Positions 11,700 to 23,869 of a stretch of 64,000 nt of DNA are shown one piece after another. The DNA is from Lepas anatifera (Eukaryota > Arthropoda > Thecostraca > Lepadidae): the NCBI GenBank assembly GCA_034440635.1, contig JAOTON010000958.1:496001-560000 (forward strand), read 5' to 3'. Position numbers and translations under genes: made by a program. Position 1 is the stretch's first letter. Every line of letters begins with the position of its first letter. A model generated the notes under the pieces. The model was not told the DNA's origin. It ran no database searches and saw only the letters and a program-made list of their open reading frames with translations.

Positions 11700-13260
11700 T
11701 CGGATGAGGGATCATATGCTGCAAGGGATGGTGCCTCTGTGTCCCTAATCCGTTTCTCTTAGTTGAATGAAAAACTCCACCAAACACTAAAAACTTGCAT
11801 GATTAGGAGAATGAGAACACGGCAGCTAATCCAAATATTGAGCTATGGTGAAACTATGTAATGAAAATGGTCCTTTATCTAAACCTACGCTTTCGAAGGA
11901 ATATCTTTGTCATCACCTTCACTGCAAGCATGATGTCACGGCATTGTGGTGTATCATCGAATACATGTATGTAAAATAACGGTCCTAGGCGAGGGCTACT
12001 GGTCGATTCAATTTTCCATCTGTATGACGCCATGACAGATACGATTTGATTTACATACTTCATATGATGATCTCATTCAATGGTACATCTTTTAAGGGCA
12101 TGGACGATGACTGGGAACTCACCCAAGAGTATAAACTGGTTTTGTGATTTCCCCTCTCACATATGGACCGATAAAACAAAACAAAAAATCAGGTTTTGTG
12201 AGCAGAATCAGGTCGAGGGCTTGTATTCTATATTGTCCCAGAATAGCACTTCATGTCTAGTAAGCAGTATTTTCCATCCCGCTTAACTTGGTCAAGTCCA
12301 GTCCCATAATCTCCCTCCCCACCACCATCTCGCGCACCAAGAATTGAGGAATCTCGCTCACCAAGAATCCAGAATTGCAGCCCCATGTTAAACCCTAGCT
12401 TTAGTCCTGGATTCACTCTCCGATCACATTATGTTAAGGTAGTCTCGGGTTGGAAAGATGGTTCAACGCTAGCTAAATGGCTCAGGTCAGGCCCGATGCC
12501 TTAGTTCCTGGCTTTCAAAATACATGATTCTGCTTGCATAACATAGTGTTCAGTTGTTATTATGAACGCTGTAAATGTTGTGCCGCCTTGCTGAGGTACA
12601 AGTGGCATTCCATGCGCTTACATGAGTTGAAAAAACAGAAAACTTGTGATATAAATCAAATGGTGTCATAAAAACCGTCAACCAAAGATGACTCTGAACT
12701 GGGATTATGTGCGCCTCGTGAAACATTTTGCTGTTTAACGAGAATTGGAAAGCATGTTCCAAAAATACCACAGCCCATTCATTTTGATTTATGCAATTTC
12801 TCTGTTTTTACCATAATCGCAGAATCTTGCGTAGATTCAGATGATATGCTAAAAGTTCAAATTGCTTCTCCCACCTACCATCATGATGTTGATCATTACT
12901 TATATCGATTATCATTATCATTCAATGTGAAAATTATATATCTATATTTATCATACTGATCACACGTATTATTACTGTATTGTGCATGCTATTGGTGGCC
13001 TAAAGTGGCCTTAAGGATGCCATGGCCACTGGGCCACCCAATGCAATATGGAAGGGCCCGGGACAGCATTTGAAAGGTAAGGTTCTGGATAGGGAACATA
13101 ATTAATCCTAAAAAAACACTTTTAATATGAGTCTTGTCCAAGTTATAGCGAGTTTAATTTTTGGAGCAAAGCCTCATTAAATTCATGAATGGATTTGTCA
13201 CGGAGACTCTGACCCTAACATCCGAACAAACAATTCCCGCAATAACGGGTTAATTTGAAA
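11700..13260. other. Gene-free stretch, nothing recognised
   Basis: AT-rich sequence with short unbiased frames only. Confidence 0.45.
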
Positions 13261-13859
13261 GCTAATGTTCAGCATTCCACACAGCACAGTGACGGCCGGC
13301 CTGCTCAGGTCACCCTCTCACCAGTCAGTCGCCAGGCGACCCACGTCGGGTAAATATTGAGCACCGGAGCGTCTTGGGGGCCGTACCAAAAAACTTCACC
13401 AGACCGCACAATTTTCTGAGCAGCGGGCTAGAGCCCAACGTTCCAACAACTGATTTACCGGGAGGGCATTAGCTGAACTTGCCCTACTTCATCGGCACCA
13501 TAGCACTAATATGCGATAACTTTACCGTAAGATGATACCAAATCCGGCAAAAAGTGAAACTCGAGATATTTGAGATGCATCTCCGGACAGCCAGATCTAG
13601 GGTGAACGCACCAGGACTTTGGAAAAAGCGGGACGTGGCAACGCCTATACTTAGCGGTAGTTTCTCTTTGTGCGATGCACACACACACTCACATCTCATA
13701 TTACCATATTACTTATTGATGCAGCTGGAAATGCTTGACCAGCTTTGAAAGCGCTCCCTCGGGCCGGAAAAGCCTGATCCTCTGCTTCGTTGCTGAGCTC
13801 AGACAACGCACAGAAAAAATACAGCCTCGATCCTTAAAGCCACCCTGCATCCCAGTACG

Positions 13860-14065
13860 TTCCGGCGGAGACGCGGTGCGCGTTTTTCTCGCCTCTGGCG
13901 CATTATCTGCTGGAACGGCGGGACGGCGCGTTCCGGCCGCCGACGCGTCCGCGGCGTCGGCTCGATGGAGATGAATTCCGCCCTAATGGTCGGGTATCGC
14001 CACTTGAGACGCAGGTGCCGAACACTTGGTGTATCACTCAGCGGTTGGACCGCTCGGCGGGCGGC
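13860..14065. other. CpG-rich patch
   Basis: A GC- and CpG-dense stretch (several CGGCG, GGCGCG and GACGCG words between 13861 and 13960) directly upstream of the 65-bp repeat. It could be a promoter-associated island or repeat-derived. Open frames occur on both strands because of base composition, so none is called. Confidence 0.3.
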
Positions 14066-14068
14066 GAT

Positions 14069-14335
14069 GAGCTCCCAGCGCCCAGCACAGCTGCTGAGGC
14101 TGAGCTCGCAGCACCCACGGCTCAGCACCTGGGGAGCTCCCAGCGCCCAGCACAGCTGCTGAGGCTGAGCTCGCAGCACCCACGACTCAGCACCTCAGGA
14201 GCTCACAGCTCCCGGCGCTCGGCAGCTGAGGCTTGGCTCGCAGCTGCTAGTGTTCGGCAGCTGAGGCTTAGCTCACAGCTCCCAGTGTTCGGCAGCTGAG
14301 ACTTAGCTCACAGCTCCCAGCAGCTGGGGTTCAGC
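14069..14335 (+). repeat. GC-rich tandem repeat, 65-bp unit decaying to ~35-bp units
   Basis: GAGCTC-initiated units begin at 14069, 14134 and 14199, a period of 65 bp. The first two units are almost identical. After about 14210 the period shortens to about 35 bp, with repeated GTTCGGCAGCTGAG and TAGCTCACAGCTCCCAG. Repeated GAGCTC, CAGCTG and AGCTCC make it rich in short palindromes. The open frames on both strands here are by-products of the repeat. Confidence 0.85.
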
Positions 14336-14339
14336 GCAA

Positions 14340-16394
14340 CATAACTCAGATATAACTGGCGGAGCACTACGTTTCAAGTTCCGAGATCGAAGCTGGCGGG
14401 CAGTGTCGTAGGGTTTGTCACTAGAATGATAGATATCACTGCCCCCTTGACGCTGATGACAAAGGCGCTTGGCTGGGGCAGTTGAAGGCGCCGGCTCGAG
14501 GGTGTCCTGTGATAGGATTTTTCACGGCCGCCTGTTACCCAGGAGATTAGTGAAATCAACGTCGTACCAGTCGGGGTCCATGCTTGAGGGTGCACGGGCC
14601 TGACCGGCCCTTAAAGTGATCCACCGGTCCAGTATGTCGTCCACAGTCTTCACCCGAAGGCTCGGCTACTGCCAAAATGTTAAGATTGAAGCGGGTGAGG
14701 GCAACTCGCGAGGGAGTTGGCGCACAATCACTCATGGGATGATGCCAATAATTTCGCGAGTTCTCCCAATAATGTGGCATTGATATCGGAACTAACCATT
14801 TTTGTTCATTCAAATAATTGGGTAGGATTCATTTGTTTAGTTTGTCTTTTAAGTTGAGAATCTATGCCAACTACGTGTACTTATTTCATTTGTTTAGCTC
14901 TGCAACAATGGAAAGAAAACAAAAACACAATGCACGGTTGCATGGAAGTATTCGCTGTGCCGCAAATAATCCATGACGACTCAACAGAAAATAAAACCTG
15001 GCGTATTGTTGGTCGCGTCTGACATACCAGGACGTAGTGGATGATGGACGGCAGCTGCACCAGCAATGACTGCGATACCAGCTCAACCGGACGAGTTCCA
15101 CGAAAAGCTCGTTAGACACGCGTAAAGTCGCCATTGAACCCCCGCTGCGGCAGTACAAAGCAGCACCGTCACAATGCATCAGTGTGCGTTACGCAGTGAT
15201 GCGCACGCATGCCTGTCCGAGTGGGCACGCCCAGTCCGAAGGGGCTAGCCTTCACACCCGGCTCTATTTCGCCCGCATCGCACAGCAATTTTAGCAATTC
15301 CAGGTATTTGGGAACATTTGATTGGGACGTATGTCAGAAAAGATAATGAAATCAGGAGCTCTTATGGAGTCTGAAAGTGTTTAGAGAGCTCCAAAATGTG
15401 ATTTAGGCAATGGAAAATGTGTGAAATATGCGTGATTGCATGTATCTGAGCCTTTTTATCTGCGGGAGATATAACCCTGCGTACTGGTTTTCCGGATTAT
15501 TTGGGTATATTACTGTGAATAGATAATACACCACTCCTTCCATATCAGCAGCCAAAAATTCCAGACAGTGCCGGCTAAATCTCTTCCGACTGTCTTTCTT
15601 TGCACCTCAGCTACACGCAATCATCAAGCAGACGTGCCGGCGCGTTGGAACGACGGCCATCCAATCCGTTGCTGAGTACAGCAAGCCAACCGACACCTCA
15701 TTCCACACCAGCTTAGGCTAATACCCACCGACACATTCCGAAGGTCCACGCTCTTTTTATGCGCGCTGCCGATCGAATCCGGTGGGTGGTCCTGTTAGCA
15801 AAACAGAGATAGCCTGGAGACAGCTAGCCTCGCTGCATCCCTGTCTCCTTTGAGCGTCTTTCACTGCTTGTTTTGAGCCTGCCTCTTCTTTCAAACCTCA
15901 GCACAGCCTCATTTTGTCCATATTTTTTCTATCCACTACATATCCACTCTCTTTCTCCACCTATCAATTCTTCTTTTCTGTCTCTCATCTCTCGCATGTT
16001 AGCTGCAGTTGTGACAAATTGTCGATGTAGATTCTAGGCATAATCGACTAAAGACCCCGCTAAAAGCTATGTTATGGTGTTGTGTACGTGTTACAGGACT
16101 GTTGGGGAATCAGTTCTGATGCGTGCGTTCCAGTAAACGAATGCAAGCGTTCTGGTCGGCCGAGACAGATACATGGGTAGAAGTTAACACATGCTTATAA
16201 CCGTGTGATGCATCTGTTCTAAACGACCAGGATTTTTCGCAGCAGAATGGGCACAGATGTACCAGTACTGATTTCTCAAATATATTGAATGTTCCGTAAC
16301 ATAGGTATCAGTGCTCAAAATCATCGCTGCTTTAGACATGTATGGTTTGCAACTCACAGAGCTCTGAGTTTTTATCTATTTTGCTATTTCCTGC

Positions 16395-16395
<1 letters not shown>
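14340..16395. other. Gene-free stretch, nothing firm
   Basis: Mixed composition with no convincing exon. Pyrimidine-rich DNA begins near 15890 and leads to the CT microsatellites. Confidence 0.4.
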
Positions 16396-16397
<2 letters not shown>

Positions 16398-16425
<28 letters not shown>

Positions 16426-16447
16426 TTCTCTCTCTCTCTCTCTTGCT
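16398..16447 (+). repeat. (CT)n microsatellite
   Basis: Near-perfect CT run with a few TTC interruptions. A second CT run lies at 16648-16683, with repeated CTGACTCTGACT words between. Confidence 0.9.
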
Positions 16448-16650
16448 CTCTAATCCCTTTCTCACCCTATTTGACTCTGACTCAGACCCTGATTCTAACT
16501 ATGTTTCTAACGATGACTCTGACTATGACCCTCTCTGTCCCTCCCTCCCTCCTTCCTCTCCCTCTCTTGTCTCATCTCTCTTGTTCCCCTGTTTGACTCT
16601 GACTCACCCCTGATCCCTACAGCTCTAACGGTGACTCTGACTCTGACTCC

Positions 16651-16681
<31 letters not shown>

Positions 16682-16693
16682 CCTCCATCTCAG

Positions 16694-16802
16694 CACCAGA
16701 CACAGAAGAGAGGGTCGGCCTCGCAGCTGATGAAGCTGTTCTCCACGCACGGACACCGCGCCAGCCACGCATCTGACCGGCACCGGGCCGCCCGGCATCC
16801 AG
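16694..16802 (+). CDS. Candidate internal exon, unknown protein
   Basis: A long polypyrimidine tract (16640-16690) ends in CATCTCAG, giving a strong-looking acceptor, and 109 bases later CATCCAG/GTATGC gives a good donor. The reading frame that begins exactly at 16694 is open, with mostly G or C in third codon positions. It encodes a basic, histidine- and arginine-rich peptide of 36 residues containing KRGSASQLMKLFSTHGHR. The exon would start in phase 0 and end after one base of the next codon. No family is recognised, and the microsatellite next door could mimic an acceptor by chance. Confidence 0.3.
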
Positions 16803-16919
16803 GTATGCGGCCAGCCATCGGTACATCTGGGCCCACCCCAGGCGCGGCACACTGTTTACCGTTCACGACAAATGAAGCGGCGCACACGGCGCAGAGAGTG
16901 TGTTCACTGTTCTGAGTGC

Positions 16920-17580
16920 ATGTTCAGCGTGTGCTTTACTGAGCTGGCCGCAGCTGGTCAGCGTATGGAGGGAGAAAGGCAAACGCCATTACCGCGCGCG
17001 TCATCCTGGTAAAAGAAACCTGCTCCACCCAAACCCCGATTTACGTCACACCACTAACTAGTCGGATTGCGGAACAGGAGGTGTGTCGTTACCTTTTGTG
17101 ATGGCTCACAATACCGCACACCATTTTTCATACATTAGGCGGTTGAGAAACTCCAGAGTTTTCTTGATGCTCCGTAATGCGTCCGTGTTTGCGGCTTTGA
17201 ACTTGCGAACCCAAGGGGTGCTCCTGTTCCTTTCACCTAGAGTCTCTCACCAGTTGATATATTACGTTAGCGACTCTCAGCGATGACGCTTGCTTTGTTA
17301 AGCTTTCTGTATTCCCATCCATCGCCGAGGGTTCAGTCCGAGCAGATCTTCACATCGTGTCAGGCCCATTTCACGTCGATACGGCATCGTCTCAGCGCTT
17401 CATTGAAGTGGACATAAAATTCGCTCAAATACAGTCGAAGGAAACGGAAAATCGAAAAGTAAATGAGAAGACAGTACTGCGCAATATTCGGGGTAGGGCC
17501 GGTAAGTAAAGTGTCTGGCTCCTCAAGGGTCCCATGGAAACGGTGAATACAACCTCTAAAAAGAGGCAGTCTGCAGCAGG
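16920..17580. other. Gene-free stretch, nothing recognised
   Basis: No repeat or biased frame seen between the candidate exon and the minisatellite. Confidence 0.4.
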
Positions 17581-17943
17581 AGTGCATCTAGGACAGACTC
17601 TACCACTAGTTTGTGCTCTAGGACAGGCTCTACCACTAGTTTGTGTTTTGGGACAGGCCCTACCCCCAGTTTGTGCTCTAGGACAGGCCCTAACACCAGT
17701 TCGTGCTCTAGGACAGGCCCTACCCCCAGTTTGTGCTCTAGGACAGGCCCTAACACCAGTTTGTGCTCTAGGACAGGCCCCAACACCAGTTTGTGCTCTA
17801 GGATAGGCTCTAACACCAGTTTGTGCTCTAGGATAGGCTCTAACACCAGTTTGTGCTCTAGGACAGGCCCTAACACCAGTTCGTGCTCTAGGACAGGCCC
17901 TAACACCAGTTGGTGCTCTAGGACAGGCCCTACCACCAGTTAA
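17581..17943 (+). repeat. 30-bp minisatellite, about 12 copies
   Basis: The unit reads TTTGTGCTCTAGGACAGGCC plus a variable CTAACACCAG or CTACCCCCAG end. Successive copies are in perfect 30-bp register, with single-base variants (TTTG/TTCG/TTGG, ACAGG/ATAGG). Because 30 is a multiple of three, frames stay open through the array on both strands, giving 10-residue repeats such as CSRTGPNTSL and LVLGPVLEHK. No start context, flanking exon or protein family supports translation. Confidence 0.95.
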
Positions 17944-18290
17944 GCCCTAACTGACATTTGAGCACTAAATACAACTCAAAATATGGACATTATTGGATGT
18001 ATTGTAATTTGCTAGTTCTACAATGGACCATTCTTTTCCTAGGGAAAAACAAAATACGTATATTGTTTTTGAAACGCCCGGATATTTTATGTCGCTAAGC
18101 TCTATGAAACTCTCCTGACTGCATCGCATTCAGACAGGTGCGCGTACTATTACACAGAATTAGCTGTCTTCAGTAAGTCAATAACCATTTTAAGGGAAAT
18201 AGTCAATATGTTACTGATTGCAATGTTTATAGGACGTGTCTAGATGGTAATGACAGCAACATGCCTAAAAATATCCACGTGAAGTAGGCA

Positions 18291-18812
18291 CAGTGATGAA
18301 TCTAGCCGGTAGGTTTGGGGGCAAACCAAAAAAGCAAAAAAAAGTCACACGGCGAAAGACTATGTATATCAATATGATGTATGTACCTCAAGCAGCAGGC
18401 CACAGTTGTCAGGCTGTTGGTGTGACGACCTATGCTGACGTCACGGTGAGTATCAGCCAATCGAGGCCCTTGAAGCCTAATGGTAGTGGTTGCCAAATCA
18501 TGACATCATCCAAAGGCAGAAAATAATGTTTTTCCCTAGAGGTGCATTTTAAAAATCAAAATATTGAGCTTATTGTACATTTCTCGGAGAAATCATGGAC
18601 GATTCCATTATTTTCGGCTAAAAGTACCCCTAATTACACTAAATTCCAGGATTCGACCAAGGTGCCACATTCCCTTTAAGGGATTAACCCAAGTCGGAAC
18701 GAAAACACGTCACGGGTTGAAAGATGTGGCCGCACCACCAAACCTTGCTTATAAACTAAAAAGAAGCCGGGAAAAAATCAGGTTGACAGCTTGGAGGATG
18801 GGGGGGAACATA
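18291..18812 (+). mobile_element. Decayed hAT-like MITE (relative of 34941-35328) with a nested TTAA-type insertion
   Basis: The left end, CAGTGATGAATCTAGCCGGT, aligns with CAGTGGCGGATCCAGCCGGT of the intact element at 34941. The alignment continues through the AAAAGCAAAAAAAAGTCAC segment to about 18378. It resumes at about 18680 with CACGGGTTGAAAGATGTGG and CCTTGCTTATAAACTAAAAA, both present in the intact copy. The intervening block ends with the family-5 terminus and TTAA at 18676-18679, so a family-5 repeat appears to have inserted into the MITE. The right terminus is not preserved. Confidence 0.6.
18540..18679 (+). repeat. Family-5 TTAA repeat, terminal segment nested in the MITE
   Basis: Similar over about 140 bp to the window start (1-148), ending GGTGCCACATTCCCT next to TTAA (18676-18679). 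The other end of the insertion was not identified with confidence. Confidence 0.55.
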
Positions 18813-19189
18813 CTAAGCGAAGTGTTGTTTCGAAGCATGTTACGCTCCTTCAAGTTCAGTTTTTTCGCATGCCTTCGAAGTCCTTCGGAACAGTTGAGGT
18901 GTCTTTGATATTAAAGGATTTCTGTTATTATCGAGCCGTGAAGTTCTGAGAGAGGCAGTCCTTCAATTATCTTAAATATTCATGCTAACATATGACTCCT
19001 TATGCTGCATTGCAAACACGATTAAAGAAAGCATATAAGTTTTTGAAAGTTGATAAGAGGATGGGTATTTAACGTGATTAAAAGCTATCAGGCACATCAC
19101 CAGCTCTAAATGACGACAAGAAAACTACGGGCAAACGTTGGCTTACGTTTCTTTCTGAGGTACTTTAACATGGACGACGAAGCAACAAC

Positions 19190-19355
19190 CAGTGGTGGAA
19201 CCCAGACTTCATTTCGGGGGAGAGGGGTTAGGGGGCTCGAGCCTCCCCTGCTACTACCCCGGACCAGCCTGCGGCTGTGACACTCTATAAGCACTCTGAC
19301 GTTGACGGGTGGGGGGGGGGGTGAGACCCCCTAGCGCCCCTTGTATCCGCCACTA
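19190..19355. mobile_element. Small hAT-like MITE with G-rich ends
   Basis: It starts CAGTGGTGGAACCCAG and ends TTGTATCCGCCACTAG, giving imperfect inverted ends of the CAGTGGCGGATCCAG type seen elsewhere in the window. The interior (ACTTCATTTCGGGGGAG, then CTCGAGCCTCCCC) is homologous to 63217-63350. I could not find a clean 8-bp duplication, so the edges are approximate. Confidence 0.6.
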
Positions 19356-19359
19356 GCAG

Positions 19360-19955
19360 GTCCGTGAGATAATTATACTCAACAATCTAAGTTTCCTCCC
19401 CCTCTCCCACACGCCCCCACTCCAGCACCCCCGTCATTATGTGGAGGAAATAATGGGATCTACCTACCATTTGACGCAGGGATCCCACAGATATTGGGAA
19501 CACATCAGAACACTGACAAAAACGGCGGCAGTCTATCACCCTGCCGGGCCACGCAGGGGAGAGCTGGTGTTCCGCACATTGTTTCAGGTCCTCTGCCCTT
19601 TCTCGGCGACAGTGATAGGCAGCAGGAATGTGGTTATACAAACGTCCACCCAATCCGATGGAGGTCAGAGGATGTTCCAACACTAGCAATTTTACATCAA
19701 CCTCGAACTCCTCTAATCTTCTGTGGTTGGGACCAAACACGCAGCACAATCGCGAGCTGTAGTGCCTTGCGTCCGCACTCCCGTCGAGCAAGTGAGCTTC
19801 ACTCCCCGCGGGGGCGACACTACACGGTGAGGACACCTATAAGAGTGCAGCCTGTACAGCTGTCACCGTGGCCGAACCCGTCCGACCGCATTCCTGGTCC
19901 AGGAAAACGGACCCGTACAGCATGGACCCCCGCGTCGGACGTGACTCTATGTGAG
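19360..19955. other. Uncertain region with overlapping long frames on both strands
   Basis: Frames of 149 residues (19387-19836, minus) and 154 residues (19494-19958, plus) overlap here. Neither shows recognisable motifs, clear codon bias or a credible start with splice context. A decayed transposon-coding segment or an exon is possible, but I make no gene call. Confidence 0.25.
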
Positions 19956-19959
19956 TAGA

Positions 19960-20150
19960 GAAACAGACCAGCGCCACCAGCTGGGCGATGGCGGTGGCGG
20001 CGGCGCCGCGCGCGCGCGCGCCGGCCGGCCGTGCCCTGGGGCGTGGTCACGTGACCCGCCGTGGACCGGCCGGGTGTGGCGGCGCCAGAGCGGCTGCCGT
20101 CGGCCGCGGCCGGAGATTAGCCGTTGCCGGCCAAAAGTGGGCCGGCGACA
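19960..20150. other. CpG island-like patch with a (CG)7 run
   Basis: Very GC- and CpG-rich, including an uninterrupted CG run at 20007-20020 and a CACGTG E-box at 20047-20052. Such a patch would fit a promoter or first exon, and alternating CG can adopt Z-DNA. No downstream coding exon could be linked to it. Confidence 0.35.
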
Positions 20151-20159
20151 GATGACTGT

Positions 20160-22430
20160 CATCACCGGTGCTTAGCGCACATGAAGTGAATGCCGCAGCT
20201 GTGTTTGTAAGCTCGGCTTTCTTCATTAAATCTCTCGGATGGAGAGCTGTACTCAACACAGGAGACTGAAACTGGTCCATAGTACCCACTTACAGCTAGC
20301 AGCCCGTTGCTGGCTCAAACAACTTATCGGCGCATTGTAATGTCATGACTCCAATGTTGCAGTATGTGTACGGAAGTAAGCTAAGAAAGAGCAATTTCAT
20401 CGAAATAAGCAACTATCTGTCTCTCTTTAAAACTGAGCCAGAGAGAGAGAGAGAGAGCCGGGATCTTCCCACTAGGTTGGGCGGACGCACACACAACGCG
20501 GTGGGTCCAGCCTTCATCATCATTACCACATTTATCTCATCAGCGGGTATCCCTGCCCCCGGGTATGTGAATCACGCACCTCACCCCTCCCCTCCGTGTG
20601 GGGGCGGGGGCAGGTCAGCGAGGAGCGAGGTTAGGCTCCCGCAGCTCCTCCGTTTAATACGTGATGCCGTCCTCTGCTTGCTTTTCAGGGGCAACTGACC
20701 CGATTTGTTGACAAATAAATGCCAAACAAAGGCAATGTTCATTCTTCTCTACCGGCCCCTACAAGGGTCGGTTGGTTGGGGGAGGGTAAACCCATTCAAA
20801 CGAGCAAAACACGACGTTGAGTGGCGGAGGCGGCGGCCCGCAGGTTTAAACTGGTGCAGTGAATAAGCTTGTTACCGTCACAGACGAACAGTCCGAACTG
20901 ATAAAAACGATTAAAAATGTTTATTACAGACGGACACGTCCTCCCCAATTGATCGAATATAAGCAATAGTGTGGTTTGGAAGGCGGGGGGTGGGGGAGGG
21001 TTAAAGTTTTTCCCTCCCCCTATTTTACTTTGGAAGGGACCATGACCGGATTGCTCCCTGGATCTGCTCTTGGCCCTTTAACACATTTCCCACGGAAAGT
21101 CACACACACACACACTCATTTTTGCTACGGGAGCGTGTAATCATTTTTCGTACAGAATCTCTAGCCCCACGACGAGGTGCAGATATAATCTAAGTCGTGT
21201 TCATCTGCCGTTGCCGAGTACTACATTTTCGGATGTATTTTCCAGCGCTCGGTCACGACACCTGAGGTGCTGCACTGTTTGTAGGACTGGTGCACCCATC
21301 GTGGTGACGGCCTGTCACGCTGCTGTCTCATTCGTGATGGGTCAGTATCTCAATCGTGGGGGATCAAACGCTGCGTGCAACATATTTTTTTAAGATGATA
21401 TCACGAGGGTTTCCATATATGATCCACAAAATTAATAAAAAGTGCAACACTGAATCCAGATATAAAGCGACCAATACAGCTAACGTGGCAAGAGGACATA
21501 GGACAAACATGAAAAAGAGCAATAGACTTATCATGGCCGATACGAGAAGTAAAAAGGTCAAAACATTGAAGTGAAGGTTCCAATTCTGTCACAAACTGCC
21601 TTGAGATGTTCCTATGCTCCTGGAATTTACACCTTTGAAGTTTGTTTTGCGATATTTCCACCTACGGAAATATCGATATGTCTAGATGAAGGATATAAAG
21701 TATAATTTTAAGAATAACCGTTAGTCCATGTAAAATATATGCAATACAGAATATATTTTAACAAGATAGATTCTATAACACGCAAGTTCTTGTCACTTGT
21801 AGGCGCTCCCTGTTTTGTAATGCGTGGGACACTAATTATAGCCCCATGACTTACTTAACAGCGATTTAAAATATAAAACCCAGGACAAATTCAGTCAAAC
21901 TCATTCTCGCGAACAGTGTCCCACTTCGCTTCACAGCCAAGCGACTAGCTGTCCACTTTGAGCTGGGTCCTATGCTGTCATTATATTTTAATATTATCAT
22001 GAAGCTATTTCTAACAGCTTAACGTTCATCAAATCTTTCTTACGATGTAAAATGAATATCAATCAAATGTAGATGAACAAGTCTTGGGATTTTCGGTGTT
22101 TTAAGTATGTTATTACCTTAAGCACTTGAAAGCCTCACCAACAAATAACTTAGCAAAGTGTTCAGGGGAAACACTTCCCGCAGACATTACCCGATTGCTT
22201 TCGTTTTCTCCTGTGCGACCATCTACACTTGTGTACCCTGTTTAGTGTATTTGGGGTTTTAGGGCGCTTTCAGCGACTTGTCGGGTATCCAGTCTATTTA
22301 GACTAGCCCTGTCATACTTGTTTGAACGGTATCTCGTGAGATACGGCACAAATCAATATCCCTGTGCTTTTGACAACGGCGGCATCCGGCATCACAGCTT
22401 CAGCATGCCATTTTCTCCTTAACCGTAGCA
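20160..22430. other. Gene-free stretch, minor simple repeats only
   Basis: It contains a short (GA)n at about 20439-20457 and a (CA)n at about 21101-21115. Otherwise it is unique-looking DNA without a supported gene. Confidence 0.45.
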
Positions 22431-22433
22431 GCA

Positions 22434-22620
22434 CGCATCCCAAGATGGAGATTTGGCGGCAGGTAGCCGTCCGAGCGCGGCGGATGCCGGCCTTTTGGGC
22501 GGATAACTGTGCCGCGGTCCGATTCTGAAGCGATCGCCAGCCGCCGGTGGGGCCGTTCCGTCGGATCCTCCCCATCTTCGGGCACATTCCGCTCTCTGCC
22601 TCGGTAATCACCGTCGAATG
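22434..22620 (-). CDS. Possible minus-strand exon, unknown protein
   Basis: A minus-strand frame running from about 22620 down to 22400 encodes a charged, proline-containing peptide with DGDYRGRERNVPEDGEDP and DGYLPPNLHLGMRAAT. It sits in a GC-rich patch. Possible signals are a weak acceptor near 22623 and a donor-like ACG/GTTAAG near 22435. The composition looks protein-like, but the overlapping minus-strand frame at 22312-22794 is also open, so the call is weak. No family recognised. Confidence 0.2.
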
Positions 22621-22629
22621 AACCTCACA

Positions 22630-23865
22630 GCCGGCCGCCAGCTCCAGGCCATAGGGCTGGGAAGCCGCCGCCGTCCGCTGCCCGCTCTGGGAAACTATAG
22701 AGCTACGAGTCCAACCCCCGCCATCGCTGGCCAGGTCCAGTTGCCGCTCGTCTCCTCTCTCCAATCGAATCGGCTCGGATTCTGTAGAGGTCACAACGCT
22801 TGTCTTCAGACTCGCATATCAAGTCCTACGGCATGGATAAGAAATATCGATGCATGTTTTATAGTGGGCATCTCGGCCGTATCTGAAGTGACGGAGATAT
22901 AAACTCTACGCGTGTTGTCAGACAAAAACGAGACTCTAATGAACTAACATTCAATTTTCAACGTTAGCGTGTTGAGAGAAGAATCTGATATGATACCAAA
23001 TATAAGCATTGATAGATTGCCCAAACAAGAGCCTTATGTTTGTGGTAACTCGGCCAACGCAGGTATGTATGTATCTAAATACACTTTCATGGTTTTGAAC
23101 GCTGCGTGAGTTTAGCATGAAACATATCTAAATGATTAAACAATAACTATTCGAAACGTGATACATTCTTACGTTCAAAAATCCAGCTCACTTGGAAGCC
23201 GAAATGCCTTAGATACTGAAGCACACTAATGCCTAACACAGACTCCCTCACAAATTCAGCTTCTCTCTATGGCCGTTTCTTTCTCGTGTGGCGATGGCAG
23301 AGCTGGGAAAACAACAGCTCAGAAACCCTTCAGCGGGGCTAATTAGTGACCGTTAAAGCCGTTCCCAAATGACAGAGCTCGATCGCGTAGCAGTGGTAAC
23401 TGTCACTTACTGTATAATGTGAACTGCGCCGCAGATCGTCGCTTGTGTATCATTATCGAAACCCAGTCAAATGGATGACAGAGGCGCCGGACTCCATCGC
23501 ACTAAACTAACGAGGTAGTAACGGCGCCGAATTTGGGTCAGACGGTGATGGTTCGATTGGCCCGCTGGGCTCACATCCTTAATCTCTTTTTGTTCGTTTG
23601 GAATCTGGCCCGTCATGCTCTGATCAGCGGGAGATTTTGCGCCCGGTGCAACGCCAGTGAGAATGGGGGAATAACTCACCAACCAACACAGATGCCAACA
23701 CGTTTCGAACAACCTCTTTCTCAATTTCCATAAAACCTTGGGAGCTGTAAGCAGCAACAGTAAAACTCCCTCTAAAAACACTTCTCCCCAGCCCCTCACT
23801 TACCAGCTTTCTCGTGACCACCCATTAAATCTCCATGCGCTGCATTCCAAAGTGAGTAGCGTGTT
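22630..23865. other. Gene-free stretch, nothing firm
   Basis: No repeats or biased frames I could defend. Overlapping frames around 23467-23821 lack motifs. Confidence 0.35.
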
Positions 23866-23869
23866 TCGG

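Noticed and set aside
17556..17943. Long frames (110-126 residues) on both strands over the minisatellite as protein genes
   Set aside because: They arise because the 30-bp unit is a multiple of three. There is no exon context, start or family, and both strands are equally open.
19387..19958. 149- and 154-residue overlapping frames as genes
   Set aside because: Opposite strands, no motifs, no codon bias to choose between them, and no splice or start context.
22312..22794. 160-residue minus-strand frame as a gene
   Set aside because: It lies in GC-rich DNA where several frames are open. It has no motif and a less protein-like composition than the overlapping frame noted separately.
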